DNA of 64,000 nucleotides from Isochrysis galbana (Eukaryota > Haptophyta > Isochrysidales > Isochrysidaceae). Below, piece by piece: positions 1 through 10,737 of the stretch. The notes beneath the pieces were generated by a model that worked only from the letters and a program-made list of their open reading frames with translations, did not search any database and had not been told where the DNA came from. The stretch covers positions 3,662,574 through 3,726,573 of the forward strand of contig CM030942.1 in NCBI GenBank assembly GCA_018136815.1. The letters run 5' to 3'. The stretch's first letter is position 1, and each line of letters begins with the position of its first letter. A program made the position numbers and the translations under genes.

Positions 1-43
1 TTATGTATATTGTATCATCAGCTATCAGTAAACTGATAGGGTC

Positions 44-577
44 ATGGAGCGCGCGCTGTCGCCCTCCCTCGCTGCCGCCGCCCTCGCCGAGATGGACGAA
101 GCAATGAAGGACACGCCGCTGTCGCCGAAGCGACCGCGCCAGGACGACCCCCCCAGTCAGGTGGGCACAGGAGCCGGCGAGCCACGCCCGCGCATCACCA
201 CGAACGCCACGAACGCCACGAACAAGGCCGCCATACTGGCAGTAGCCAGCATGCAACACATCTTCAGCACAACCCACAGCCACACCACCCACATCACACC
301 AGAGGGACGCTCCAACAGGGGAGACCTCCGGGCCCGGCCCTTAAACAACCGCGATACCGCCCTCGCGCTCCGGCGCGAGGGGCTTGCCCGGCATCATCAC
401 AGGCAGGTCCCCAATTGGGGAATGCCGCATCAAAACAAGGGAAAGATCAATGACAATGAGCAGACTGGGGCCCCCAACAAGGGGGACAGGAGCCAAAGGG
501 GAGGCGGCACAGGAGGGATGCCCTCCAGTGACGCCCAAGGACGCCGAGTCGCTTGCTCGTGCTCGGAGGGAGGCTAG
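44..577 (+). CDS. Unrecognised ORF, perhaps a divergent relative of the MERA retroposon ORF
   Basis: This 177-codon ORF opens with MERA, has a low-complexity Pro/Thr/Asn-rich middle, and carries an AVASMQHIF segment near residue 68. The three retroposon ORFs at 13.4, 41 and 43 kb also open with MERA and carry MALRSMQGVF near residue 65, so a distant relationship is possible. Just upstream, positions 21-38 form a perfect 8-bp-stem palindrome (CTATCAGT, loop AA, ACTGATAG). No domain is recognised, and chance opening in GC-rich DNA cannot be excluded. Confidence 0.25.
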   Translation: MERALSPSLAAAALAEMDEAMKDTPLSPKRPRQDDPPSQVGTGAGEPRPRITTNATNATNKAAILAVASMQHIFSTTHSHTTHITPEGRSNRGDLRARPLNNRDTALALRREGLARHHHRQVPNWGMPHQNKGKINDNEQTGAPNKGDRSQRGGGTGGMPSSDAQGRRVACSCSEGG

Positions 578-711
578 AGCGTGGAGAGCGGGCGGCGGGG
601 TATCGTTCGAGGCGGCAGAGTTGGAGACGAATCGGGGAGGATCGGAGGAATGGATCGCGGATGCATTGATCGCCGCCACTCGCACGATGGCGGCAGCGGT
701 GTTATTGAGAG

Positions 712-875
712 GGAGGCAAAGGCGGCTTGCCTTCATTTGGTCTCCTTTCCCTCAGGGTTTCTTCCCCTCCCTGTGGGGACTCTCACCCTACCATGAGCCC
801 CCCCGCGAGCACCCCGAAGGAGAGTCCCAGGAGCACCACGTACGCGACGAGAACGGCGTCGCCTTGGCTCGGGAG
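712..875. repeat. Dispersed copy of the cytochrome b561-like 3' end and its flank
   Basis: The stretch from TTGCCTTCATTTGGT to the GTCGCCTTGGCTCGG region matches 18712-18895, which covers the last coding bases, stop and downstream flank of the b561-like gene. The first ~60 bases match 21627-21692 in inverted orientation even better. It therefore shares a short repeat with two other places, plus ~85 bases of gene-derived sequence with one of them. It is a gene fragment carried by duplication, not a working gene. Confidence 0.6.
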
Positions 876-1489
876 CTCAACGCTGCAACCCATCCCCTTC
901 TCTCTATTACGAGAGTTTTACCTGGATGTTTGGGCGGTGTGGCGGCACCCAAGTTACAACGCGGCGTCTCCTGTTCTTCGATATATGAGTAGTCGAACAG
1001 CCAACGGCGAAAGGCGGCGAGATATCACGACGGGCTCGGCACGTCACGCGCGAGCTAAACGACGAGGTACGGGGGTCTCCTGACAGAGCGCAGCGAAAGG
1101 GGAGGGAGATCCATCCTCCGTGGTCGAAAGGGGACGAGTGAAGGCGGACTTCCGCATCGAGAGCCGACGCTAGCGACGGAGACAACGGCAGCCAGGTATA
1201 CGATATCGAGCCTTGCTTCCCGCGTACCGCCGTCCATACACGCCAGCGGTTGCGGACCTTGCGAATCATCGAATCATCCGAGCTGGACGGACGGGCAACA
1301 ACGACGAGCGGGGCGACCCTAGCCACGGCCGCCACTCCCTATCAATCGCGGCGACACTCGAAACATTCGATGGCTCGGAACTGGAACTCGAACCAGCCTG
1401 GAGCCGCCAACTGGCTTGATTGTAGGTCACGCGCTTGAGATAGGAGAGAGGTGGCGGACGTGGCCGGACGAGAAGGAGTACGGCGGCAA

Positions 1490-2387
1490 TAGTCCAGAAT
1501 CCAGAATGACGGGCATCCATTACATCGCCATCGCACCGGCAATGCCCACGTAGGTGCGGCTGCGCATCGAGCCGCGATGAGGGGACATGGGAAGGTTTGC
1601 CATTGCGTGCTGGCGACCAGGAACAATGCAAGTCGGCATGAGCGGAGGAAGGTTGGGCGAAAGGTAGAGTCCCGTAGCCTTAGTGTGCCCCGTTCCATGT
1701 TGCCATGGATGGACATATTGCGTAGCTTCGAGACCCCGAGTAGAGACTTAGCGTAGTGGTGCATTTTCGGGTTCTCCACCGCTAGAAACGGAGCCCTGGC
1801 GTTCGGGCGACGGCGGAATTGCTTTGCGCTTTGCGGCGGAGATCGTATCGGACATGCGCTGCGGGTTGGAGTGGATCCACCTTAAGCCAGCGTTCGAGAG
1901 ATAGGTACACGGCGGGTGCGCGATAATCAAGTCCCATCCGAGGTCTTGGACGAGATCCGCGTCCCCTTCGAAGTGCGGAACGTAGTCGACGTCGGACGGA
2001 AACAAATCGCACGTCGCCACATCAGCGCCAGCGAGAAAAAACATCGACGAGACCACTCCACTCGTCTCGCCGATAACCAAGACGCGAGGAAGGACACGAG
2101 ATGCCGTCGGCCTGTACGGCCTCGACGTCACGCCTAATGTCGCTGAGCGCGGTACAGATTTCGTCGAAGTGAATAGGTAGCACCTGAGCTGGAGACTCAG
2201 GCGATTGGCTAGGACGCAGAACAAGCTGCGCCGCCTCGGCAATATCTTTCGGCATTACGTGCGCGGCACCGTGGGCGGCGGCGCGTTGGAAAGCGAGATC
2301 GATAACGTACGAGAGGGTCTCGCCCTCCTTCAAGGAAGGACGAGTGCGCGCGAGATGTATGAGCAAATCTTCAGCGGCCGGAACCAA
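1490..2387 (-). pseudogene. Decayed 5' part of a methyltransferase-bearing Gypsy element
   Basis: Read on the minus strand in three successive frames, this segment is homologous to 30148-29077 of the Gypsy element. First comes an N-terminal domain (LPIHFDEIC against LPTHFDELC). Then a methyltransferase-like segment: the RVLVIGETSG start, the AHPPCTYLS motif, the VENPKMH motif, and finally RSRTYVGIAGAMA followed by an in-frame stop where the other copy has a glutamine. Frame changes occur at about 2090 and 1820. The rest of the retrotransposon is absent, so this is a truncated relic, and it shows that the methyltransferase-like domain belongs to the element family. Confidence 0.75.
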
Positions 2388-2454
2388 GAACCAAAGTCAG
2401 GCACACTGAAAGCTGGCAAAGCGGAACGACAGCGGAAACGGAATTGTAGGCAAA

Positions 2455-2760
2455 GCGGAATTGCTTGATTGTAGGCAAAGCGGAACTGGAGCCGCCAACT
2501 GGCGACGGAGTGGCTCAGAGCCCTCCGGTAGCGCTCGACTCGACACCCCGTCGCCTGCTCCTCCGCCTCCGCCTCCGCCTCCGCCCATGACGCCGCCCTC
2601 GCCGCCGCCGTCTCTTCCACCCTCTGCGCCTCCTCCCTCGCCTCCGCCTCCTCCGTCGTCTCCGCCTCCGCCCTCGCCACCACCCCCGTCGAGGCCGCCG
2701 CCGTCTCCGCCTCCTCCGTACCGACGGTGGCGCGCGCCTACCGTCGGTGTATGATACGGG
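2455..2760. repeat. CCG/CCT low-complexity tract next to a dispersed-repeat fragment
   Basis: Positions 2501-2541 match 21741-21785 in inverted orientation (GACGGAGTGGCTCAGAGCCC core). Positions 2555-2725 are a CCG/CCT trinucleotide-rich run that would encode almost pure Pro/Ser on the plus strand and Gly-rich peptide on the minus strand. I see no gene here. Confidence 0.6.
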
Positions 2761-2987
2761 CCCACTCCACCGACGCGCGCGCCGCGCTGCCCGCCCCTCT
2801 CCCCTCTCCTGCCTCTCCTTCCTAGCCCACGAAGGACCTCCGAGGCTTCGTCAAGCGCGCTCGCGCTAGCCGCCGTCCCTGTGTCTGGTCTAGCGTGCCC
2901 GGCACGCGCGCGGGGCGCCGCGCCTGCGGCCAAAGCCACGGGGCAGTGGCAGTCTGACCCTCTGACCTCTGACTCTACGACATCACT

Positions 2988-3440
2988 CATGCCAGAGCAG
3001 CTCTCCCAGCAGCCTCAAAGGGGCCGAGGAGGGACTGCAGCACAAGGAGTTGGGCAAGCGCCAGGTATTGGGTAGACACAGACACGGAGTAAGTTCTTTA
3101 CGCTGTACGGACTCCGACGAAAAGAAAGGAAAGAGCGCGTGCACGACGGGCCGAGAGAGGAGAGGGGGGGAGGGAGATCTTACCTGAAATAGGCTGATCG
3201 AGGATTTGCTGAACGCCGACCAAAGATGGCTCGTGGCTACCGCCGTGGAGGTGGCCTGAATACGTTAGAGAGTCTTTCTTTCCAAGGAGAAGGAGAAGGA
3301 GAGAGAGGAAGCCCCCTCTTCCGCTCGGCGTCTTGATGATGTCCTGCTCGGGTCTCGAGCCGCTCCATTTGGCCACCCCGGAGAGCTGAGGAGGGATGGA
3401 AAGCCAATCAAATCCGAGTCCTTCGATGAAAGTCGGCGGC
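2988..3440 (-). CDS. Possible terminal exons of an unrecognised gene
   Basis: On the minus strand a good donor (CAG|GTAAGATC) lies at about 3183, and a good acceptor after a pyrimidine-rich stretch (TTGTGCTGCAG|TCC) at about 3034. The reading frame upstream of the donor is open from about 3440 and gives non-repetitive protein (for example GVAKWSGSRPEQDIIKTPSG). Splicing would reach a stop within a few codons. No family is recognised, and upstream exons are not identified. The splice signals are the main support. Confidence 0.25.
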
Positions 3441-3749
3441 GCTCGGCGCGCCCCCCCCCTCACCCTCCGGGGGGGAGGGGGCGAGGGGCGCGGATTTTGC
3501 GCGGGGGGAATCCGCTAGAGACGCCGCCGCACGCTGCACTGTCTTATCACTTGGGAGGTGGAGAAGGATTATGATTATGGGATTATGGGTCGGCACGACC
3601 GCAAGAGGACGGCTTCACCTATTCGACGAGATCTTTGAGTACTTTACTTGAGCCGCCTTCTGGATCATATCCTTCTGGCTGAATGATTGTTCTTCTATAT
3701 GACGAGAGACTCGAGACTCGTCTCAAAGGGATTACACATGAATCCTTAG

Positions 3750-4115
3750 AGACGGCGGCGGCGGCGGGAGGGAGGATGGCGCGGACGGACGGACGAGGAG
3801 AGGAAGAGAGAGAGAAGAAGAGACAAGGACTGTGTGCTCTACAGATCGAATCGAGAGAGAGAGAGAGGTTGGGGCGGGAGAGAGAGAGGAGAGAGGAGGC
3901 CGAGAGGGGAGAGAGATCTTGGAGAGGGTTGTGAGAGGACTAGGAGAGAGAGAGAAGAGAAAACGAGAGATTACAATATTTGTCACAGGATGTGTGTGGG
4001 CTGAAATCCGCCGTCGGGAGAAGCTGAAGAGAAGCGGAGGGGGTGGGGGAGAGAGAGAGGGAAGGAGAGAGAAAGCGGGGGGAGGGGGGGAGGGGGGAGG
4101 TCAGGAGAAGGACGG
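3750..4115 (+). promoter_or_regulatory. Homopurine (GA-rich) tract upstream of the IQ membrane-protein gene
   Basis: Nearly pure purine blocks (repeated GAGAGA, GGAGGG) run to about 100 bases before the chosen start at 4220. Similar strand-biased purine/pyrimidine tracts lie just upstream of most other host genes in this window, so this is probably part of the promoter or 5' UTR. No TATA box is evident. Confidence 0.35.
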
Positions 4116-4219
4116 GTGCGGTACGCCGAGGTCCGAAGGGCGACGGATCGACGACGGACGAGAAGTGCGGGTGGGGGGCGTGCACGCTCCTTCCAGCCGA
4201 ACTCCCCCCATTTCAGTAC

Positions 4220-6920
4220 ATGGCGCCTCCCACTCTCTCGCGCGCCCACCATCGCTCTTCTCGGCACGTAGCCGCTGCTAAGCAGCTCAAGTTTGAGGCG
4301 CACCGCCAGCGAGTGCGGCTGCTTGCGCTCATGATGCTTGCCCAGCGCCGCGGCGTACCCCTCTCGCCCCACCTCCTCCCCCTTTGGGCTCTCGCTAGCC
4401 CCCTGCAGATCTGCTCCGTCCTTGCCATCCAGCGTGCCTACCGCTCGCAGCTCGCCAGGAGAAGAGCTGCGCTTCGCCTGCAGAGTTTGATGTGCAAGCG
4501 CGGACCGCACTCATCCGGTGTCCGTCCCTTTATTTCAACCCTGCGGTACCAATTCCACCTTGTCAGCGCGTTCTCGCTCACCTCGCTCGTCATCTTTGAG
4601 ATTGCGCTTATGGTGAAGAGGTCGCGTGCGGCCAATCTAGCGCACACTATCAGCAACCTGCCATACAATTTGTACCTGGTGCACGTGATCTACTCGTACC
4701 TGCGCCGTGGAAGCGCGGGCCAGGTTGATAACGACCAGTGTCGCTCTGGTATGCTCGATGCGCTCGCAGCGAGCGCCCTCTGCTACATTATCACCCTGCT
4801 GGTGCGCTACATGTGCGAGGCCGATGGACTGGTTTTGGAGATGAGGATCTCCGACGAGTTCTTGGGCCTCCGCTCCATCCACATGGCCGTCATCATCGGC
4901 ATCTCGTCCTGCTCCGATCAGGCGCATCGACTCTACAGCACCCAGATGACCTACCTTCTTTTCCTCTTGTCTTTCGTGAGATCACACTGCATGCCAGAAA
5001 AGAGTTTGGCGTTCATGATGTTGCGCGGCCCCGTTATCTTCATTGCCGCCGATGTGTTGGCACGAAAGCTCAGCGTCGAGGCGATAAGACACACAAGTGC
5101 GAGAGAGAATACTATGGGCGAGCTGGGATTTGCCCTCGACGTCACGAATTCTCCCTGCCCTCTCGCCGAATTGGTTGATGTCTCTGCCATTCAGCACGAG
5201 TGGGAAGAGGGCTTGTGCTCGCGCATCGCCGGATCAGTTGTCGCGCATAATCTCTTCATACATTGCCTTGCCAAGCTCATTTGGACCTGCGTCTCTTCGG
5301 GTGACAACTTACCCATCAGTTTCTTTACTACTCGCATTACCATCCTCCTGCCTACTGTGGGGGTTCTTGGATATCTGTTCGCCAAGCTGAGCCCCTCGAG
5401 GCTTGCAGGCCATCAAGTGCGACGTGCGTTCACGGTCTTGCTATTCGGCGTGCACATCGTCCACGCCTGCCAGGCGTCGCTTGATATCGTGTCGGCGCTC
5501 CGCACGAGATCCGTCAGTGTTGTAGAGCACCTCGCTGCCTCAGACGCCAGTGACCCATCCTTGGACGAAGTCGAGCCGCAGTGCCGCATCGGGTTTCTTG
5601 GGACGCAAGCCGTAGGTTCACACACGGCGCTCTTAGCAACGCTTCTCGAGTCGATGATGGCATTTGGCAAAGGCCTAGTTTGGGCTGTCCTCCCGCTTCC
5701 GCCAAGGTTGCGAGCAACGCTTGTGTTTGTTGCCTGCCTCAAACAGACACTCTGGTCGATCCACCATGCGATCATCATGGACGAGACCGAGGCCGCGCTA
5801 GGTGCATTCTGGAGGGAGCTGACACTATCGCTTCTTGGCGTGGCCACGGTGAGTGCCGTGCATGTTGATAGGGGACGTGAGCGGAGGTGCCGTCCCCCGA
5901 GGTCACTATACCGCGCCAGTGAGAGTGCCACGAGTCCTCGAGACACAGTGAAGAGTGCCTCTATGCCTGTGATAGACTCTCGCCCAGGATTTCACCATGT
6001 GGGCCCCACGAGGGTCTCCATCTCATCTCGAGCGAGTCCTCGTTTTCCCACCCGGTCCTGAACTCCTCCTTGGCCCTTACTGACGCGTCTCCGGCATTGG
6101 CTCCCAACCCATCTTCCTGCAGGCCTACATCGGAGTGCATGGCGCGCTTGCATCCTGGTGGCAAAGAGGTCGAATGCTTGAAGAGCTCGAACTGAGCCGT
6201 CGGACGCAGCTGCAAATCGCAGCTACAATTGTGATTCGGGCCTCCATTGCCTCCGATATCGCACATAATGGAGCCGATGATGCACAGTGTCGAGTCACTT
6301 CTGTGCCACCGCCGTGTACGCCCGACATGTGCACTTCCTTCAGCAATGACGCTTCTAGTAGCGTCTCCCACTCTCCAGTACATGAACAGGCCGACATGGA
6401 TTCAAACAACGCGGCAGCGAGTGTGCGGCCCCATGACAGCTCCGTCGGGCTACGCAAACGGAAGGTGGCAGCGGCTCGACGTGAGTCGTATTCAGCGGGC
6501 ACTGCGTCTTCGGCGCTCCGCGGTCAGAATGATGACGACCTTATCGGTCTCCTTGGCTCTCGAGAGCCCACACTTCACACAGCCCTCGAGGCGATTTGCG
6601 GTCATGCGCCTCGGGAGCCGAGCCGATGTGACCCGGAAGGTGCAAGCCATGGAAGTGACGGGGCACTCCTCACAAAAAGGAGATTCCATCACTGCGCATC
6701 CGCCCTCTCAAGCCTTGGCATCACCTCAAATCCTGGCATTGGCGACATTTCCTCGATGTTGCAGCAAGGGCTTTCATCCTTGGGCCCTATGGCAAGCACT
6801 GCTGCCGGCGTGGTCCTTCCATATCCTGCGAAGGAACCGTCAGCCTCTGCAACCTCATCGACTTCTAGCCTGATTGAAAGAAGCTCTAGTAACGCTTCAA
6901 GGTCGAGCCAAAGCAGGTGA
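4220..6920 (+). CDS. Multi-pass membrane protein with an N-terminal IQ motif (two exons)
   Basis: CDS is exon 1 4220-5848 and exon 2 6123-6920, about 808 residues. The intron starts GTGAGT and ends CTTCCTGCAG, in phase 0. The start ATG at 4220 is the first after the purine-rich 5' region; the same frame is open further upstream only through GA repeats. Residues ~70-81 (IQRAYRSQLARR) form an IQ calmodulin-binding motif. About nine or ten hydrophobic segments follow between residues ~105 and 560, then a ~240-residue Ser/Ala-rich hydrophilic tail, presumably cytosolic. I do not recognise the family; a channel or transporter regulated by calmodulin is only a guess. Stops just after 5848 in the unspliced frame support the intron. 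Confidence 0.7.
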
Positions 6921-7621
6921 CAAGGCGGAATATTACCCATGTAGCTGCCGGTATTTTCCTTATGCACCTCCACCCACCCCCTCCACCACTTCCTTGCCGT
7001 GCCGACCTGCTCGGTCCCACTTCTTGGCGCCCGGGCGCTACTAGTAGCTAGTAGTTGCAACTAGTACATACTGGTTTCCCTCACAGTGGAGATGCGACAC
7101 CCTGCCTCTCAGCCGCTCATGCGCCGTTAGCACTAAGCCCTTCCCTTGTCGCGCCCTTACGCTTTGCCCCACACACAGCTCGCTCTCGACTGCCTCCACA
7201 CACAGGGGGGTCGGGAAACGCCTTGAAATGTCGTCAAATGCGCCTCGGGCGCAGGGGCAGGGACGCAATAAATAATTTTTCCAACTGCCAGCTGGGAAGG
7301 TGCAAGTCCGAAGTTTTTTCTGCAGTGAAGGTGCAGGTGAAGGTGAGGGTGCAGGAACTGCAGGTGAAGGTGAAGACACGGTGAACGGGGCGCGCTGGGC
7401 GGCCAGTAGCCCCACAAGGTGGCTGTTGATCGTGCTCGCGTGGGATGATTGCAAGTTGAGAGCCAAAAGTGATCAAGTGGTGGGGCACACCACCCATGTT
7501 ATCGGGAAAAATAAGGAGGCACCTGCACTGCACGCACACGATGGCGCTCGTCGTCGCAAAGGCCGCGGTGGTTGCCTGGGGGGGACCACCGCGAAAAATA
7601 CTTACTGGGTCGGTTCCTCAA
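6921..7621. other. Intergenic region, no gene seen
   Basis: The stretch contains short GGTGCAGGTGAAGG-type imperfect repeats at about 7320-7385. Otherwise no coding or RNA feature can be supported. Confidence 0.5.
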
Positions 7622-7670
7622 TAAGGCTGTGAATAGGTTTGGTTTGGAGCTATTATATTTGAACCCAAAG

Positions 7671-7734
7671 TGCCCTTCGGCTATCTAGATAGATACAGAT
7701 AGTGCCCTTCGGCTATCTAGATAGATACAGATAG
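7671..7734 (+). repeat. 32-bp tandem repeat, two copies
   Basis: The unit GTGCCCTTCGG plus CTATCTAGATAGATACAGATA is present twice head to tail. It is followed by diverged ATCAGTATTATTAGTATTA-type AT-rich repeats to about 7835. The core recurs at 9566-9623. Confidence 0.85.
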
Positions 7735-8100
7735 TTGCCCTTCGCAACCTATTATCAGTATTATTAGTATTATCTAGATCTAGATAGTAAGCCTGCCTTT
7801 CATTATCAGTATTATCAGTAATATCAAGATAGTAGGCCCGATGGCGCAAAGGACTCGGGCCCCGGACTCCGCAAACGGGGCCCTAGGGGTTAGTCGAGCA
7901 AGTCCAATCCGTCACACATACAAATGGAGCAAGTCGAGCACGATTCACCGGATTACAACGTTTATTTAACGTAAGAAACTCACAATCACAACCCTAGGAC
8001 CTTCCGCCGCCGGCGCCAAGACAAGGCGAGAAGAAAAAGAAGAGAGAAAAGGCGGGGGAGCAACGCGCTTGGCGCGCTACTTCGTGGCGCGAAGGGTCCC

Positions 8101-8562
8101 ATGGGGGGGCGCCGGAAGCGTTCAGCTTCAACGCTGCCGGCGGGAGACGACACCATTTTGTGGGAGGTCGACCACATCGTCGCCAAGCGCCTGCAGAAAG
8201 GAGAGGTGCAGTACCTCATACGCTGGGAGGGCTACGACGACAAGCACGACTCGTGGGAGCCTCTGCAGAATCTGGCAAGACTCGAGCCCGACGTCTCGGC
8301 ATTCGAGGCCAAGCAAAAGAATGAGGATGAGGACGATGCCTTCGCCGCGAACATCGCGGCAAAGCGGGCAGCAGCTCAGTCTCGGCGCCTGAAGCAGCCC
8401 ACACTCTCAGGGGTCATTGTCCACGCGTCGGGCGCCGCGACTGTGACAGAGTCTCGTGTCGTCACCTCCTCGAGCGTCACCTCCTCTAGCAGCGACGTCG
8501 ACGGCGGAGGAGAAGATGGCGCAGACTCGGTCGCGAGCGGAGATTTGTGGTTTGATGTTTGA
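8101..8562 (+). CDS. Chromodomain protein
   Basis: A 153-codon ORF. Residues ~20-75 form a chromodomain: WEVDHIVAKR, then VQYLIRWEGY, then DSWEPLQNL, the usual three-strand plus C-terminal helix pattern with aromatic residues at cage positions. Such domains bind methylated histone tails. The C-terminal half is Ala/Ser-rich with acidic stretches and no recognised domain. The ORF is open before 8101, so the start is uncertain. It sits inside the TIR-bounded segment, and a LINE fragment on the other strand begins right at its stop. It may be element-encoded targeting protein or a captured host gene. Confidence 0.65.
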   Translation: MGGRRKRSASTLPAGDDTILWEVDHIVAKRLQKGEVQYLIRWEGYDDKHDSWEPLQNLARLEPDVSAFEAKQKNEDEDDAFAANIAAKRAAAQSRRLKQPTLSGVIVHASGAATVTESRVVTSSSVTSSSSDVDGGGEDGADSVASGDLWFDV

Positions 8563-8564
8563 TC

Positions 8565-9400
8565 TCCACCTGCCTTGCAGCTCGTCCCTCGTGCGCTACC
8601 TAGGGGCTGGGTGTTTGGGGTTTCCTGTAGCAGACGGTGTGTTCCGATCCCCGATAGGTTGTCCACTCCTTCCTCCTGCGCCATCGGGCTATCGGTTTCC
8701 ATGTTTCCTTATTGAGTCCGTGGGGTGGGCGGTTAAATCGCGGGGAGTTCTGAGGGCGGGGGACAGGTAGGCGGGTGAGACGTGGGACGCGGCTTTGTGT
8801 CGTGCGCGGTTAGGCGAGTCTATCCACTATGCGGAGCGCTTGCGCTACCGCGGACAGGTTTGTGCCCAGCGTTAGCGTGCCTTTATCGTTGATCGTAAAG
8901 ACGGGGGCGCATAGCTCTCGCGGGGACTTGAGCTTAGGTTTTCTTCCCTGGGAGGCTTTTCTGGTGCGTGCAGCCGAGGGTCTATCCGGGGGTACGAGGC
9001 CTCTAGCGAGGACTGTGAATCTGCTCAGGGTCTTTTTGATGACCGGCACGTGGTGGAAGGCATAGTTGTCAAATTCTACTTTGTAGAAGTCACCTATTAT
9101 GTACCTCCATGCTATGAGGTAGAGAGCTTTGAGGCTGTCGGGCGTCGGGGTGTTCGGGTATACGAACAGTCTATCCTTGAGTCTCTGGGCCGTCGATCTG
9201 TTTCCATCAGGCGTGTAGCTTGTCACAGCTTCTATGGTTAGGAAAATTTGTTGTGTGGAAGGGCACCTGGCCAGGTGTGTCGAATTTTCGCGGTGTTTAC
9301 CGCATAGTCTGCATCTCGTGGTGGTCGCCGTGGCGAACCGGTTTCGTGTGCCTAGCCTTCTGTGGGTGATGTGTTTAAAGTGGTTGTTTGCAGGCAAGAA
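8565..9400 (-). mobile_element. LINE B fragment: C-terminus of a non-LTR retrotransposon ORF2 and 3' UTR
   Basis: On the minus strand, 9397-8810 encodes about 195 residues. They include a CRLCGKHRENSTHLARC finger (CxxC...HxxxC), typical of the region after the reverse transcriptase in LINE ORF2, and an AWRYIIGDFYKVEF motif shared in form with LINE A (AWRYILTDFYNIQY). The 8565-8810 part is the 3' UTR and matches 57265-57480. The element is 5'-truncated at the TG microsatellite; reverse transcriptase and endonuclease are missing. Confidence 0.7.
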
Positions 9401-9401
9401 C

Positions 9402-9427
9402 TGTGTGTGTGTGTGTGTATGTGTGTG
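9402..9427 (+). repeat. TG dinucleotide microsatellite
   Basis: About ten TG units, with one interruption by AT, at the 5' truncation point of the LINE B fragment. Confidence 0.9.
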
Positions 9428-9682
9428 AAGCGTTGGTGAGGCTGTTGTGTGAGCGTGGTCGTTTGCGCGCGCAGCGCGCCTTTAGCTCTGCGCGCCTTGC
9501 ATCTGTGCTGCCTTGGAGGGCCTTGAAGGGCCTATTAATACCTTATTAATAGCTTTCGCGCTTGCAGCTATCTAGATAGATACAGATAGCGGCCCAGCGC
9601 TATCTAGATAGATACAGATAGTGCCTTTTGAGGGGTAGATAGCCTAATATCTAGATAGTTGTCTAATATATTCACAGCCTTA

Positions 9683-10440
9683 CTTATGGTACCAGGAGCT
9701 TGACCTGTACCTGTACGGCCAGCGAGGGCAGTGGCTCGCGACCGACAAGGGCGCGGCGTGGCACAGCAGCTACTCTCGGCCTAACCTGGCGCAGAATGCT
9801 GTTGACAAGGCGCTCGCCGACCGGCGCGAGTGCCTCGCGAAGCCGCATTCTTCAATCTCAACGGCAACATGGCCCAACCAAGACTCAAAAAAAAGGCCCG
9901 TCACCCCCGCCCCCAACGCTAGGCCCAAAGTAGAGCACATGGGCCGACCCCCCGAAACCAAAGAAAAAGCTTTTTCAAAAAGGAACGAGAGGAGAGGGGG
10001 AGCGGGAAGGGGAGAGAGGAAGGGACGAGGGCGATGGCAAACGGAAACCCGGTTATAGGGGTAGTAGGTAATAGTAATAGCGTAGCGGGCATTTTCAAGA
10101 AAATTTTTTTTCAACGGCAACACGGCAACGGGGGTGGTGACGCTAGTTTGGGGGGGGTCGGGGTCGGCTTTACGGCTTTATCATCGTCATCGTTATTCCA
10201 CTGCTGTGCGCTAGTTCGGGGGAGGGGGAGGGGTCGCCTGATGACGTACACAATGCCGGTTTCTAGTTTCTAGTTCGCTCTGAGGTCGCATTTTTACCCC
10301 TGTTTTCGAGGATCGGGGTCGGAGTTCGGGGTCATTTTTTTAAATCGTAAATCGCGGACTTGTGACTTGTGACTTGTATATATATTTATTTATATTCCTA
10401 TTCCTCCTCCTAGATGCTAGATGCTAGATATAGGATGTAG
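9683..10440. other. Intergenic region with a possible orphan exon at its left end
   Basis: Right after the TIR, the plus frame beginning CCT TAC TTA TGG (about 9678) is open. For roughly 60 codons it gives non-repetitive protein (YLWYQELDLYLYGQRGQWL and onward), then degenerates into poly-A and G-rich sequence. It may be an exon cut off by insertion of the 7622-9682 segment; no family is recognised. The remainder shows nothing codable. Confidence 0.25.
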
Positions 10441-10737
10441 ATGGGAAAAACATACGGTGCTGGGGCCTGCAAATGCATTCGAGGCCTACAACCCAGGACG
10501 CGCTTCAAATGCAGCCAAATACATATGACGCGCTTCAAATGCAGCCATATATATATGTGTTTGGCCTATAAATACCTTAAATACAACTACAACTATGGAT
10601 TTCCTATCTTGGTTCCCTTCCTCCCAGGCTCCATTCCCCCCCCCCCCCCCCCGCCCCCCCCCCCCCCGATATCTCGCCTCCCCTCCCGTTTGGCTCCCCT
10701 CCCTCTCCCCCACCCGCCCCTTCCGCCCGCGGCGCAC

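Larger units (their letters stand above)
7622..9682. mobile_element. TIR-flanked composite segment carrying a chromodomain ORF
   Basis: Perfect 14-bp terminal inverted repeats, TAAGGCTGTGAATA at 7622-7635 and its complement at 9669-9682, bound the segment. Inside each end lie two copies of a repeat containing the palindrome CTATCTAGATAG (7671-7734 as a 32-bp tandem unit, and 9566-9623). Between them are a chromodomain ORF (+), a LINE fragment (-) and a TG microsatellite. No transposase is visible, so the segment may be a non-autonomous DNA transposon with later insertions. The near-match CTAAGGCTGTGAACAC at 18036 hints at another terminus. Confidence 0.45.

Noticed and set aside
2461..2754. 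Proline-rich ORF and its glycine-rich complement (2397-2990)
   Set aside because: Both come from a CCG/CCT trinucleotide run that is open in several frames; no non-repetitive domain.
6125..6502. Minus-strand ORF opposite exon 2 of the IQ membrane protein
   Set aside because: Shadow of the plus-strand exon, which is supported by splice sites and continuous frame.
7838..7910. tRNA-like or SINE-head sequence (GGCCCGATGGCGCAAAGG and following)
   Set aside because: The A-box resemblance is weak, no proper B box or cloverleaf could be drawn.
10441..10737. Upstream starts for the exostosin gene
   Set aside because: The extra codons run through poly-C and a duplicated CGCTTCAAATGCAGCC segment and do not encode a signal anchor.
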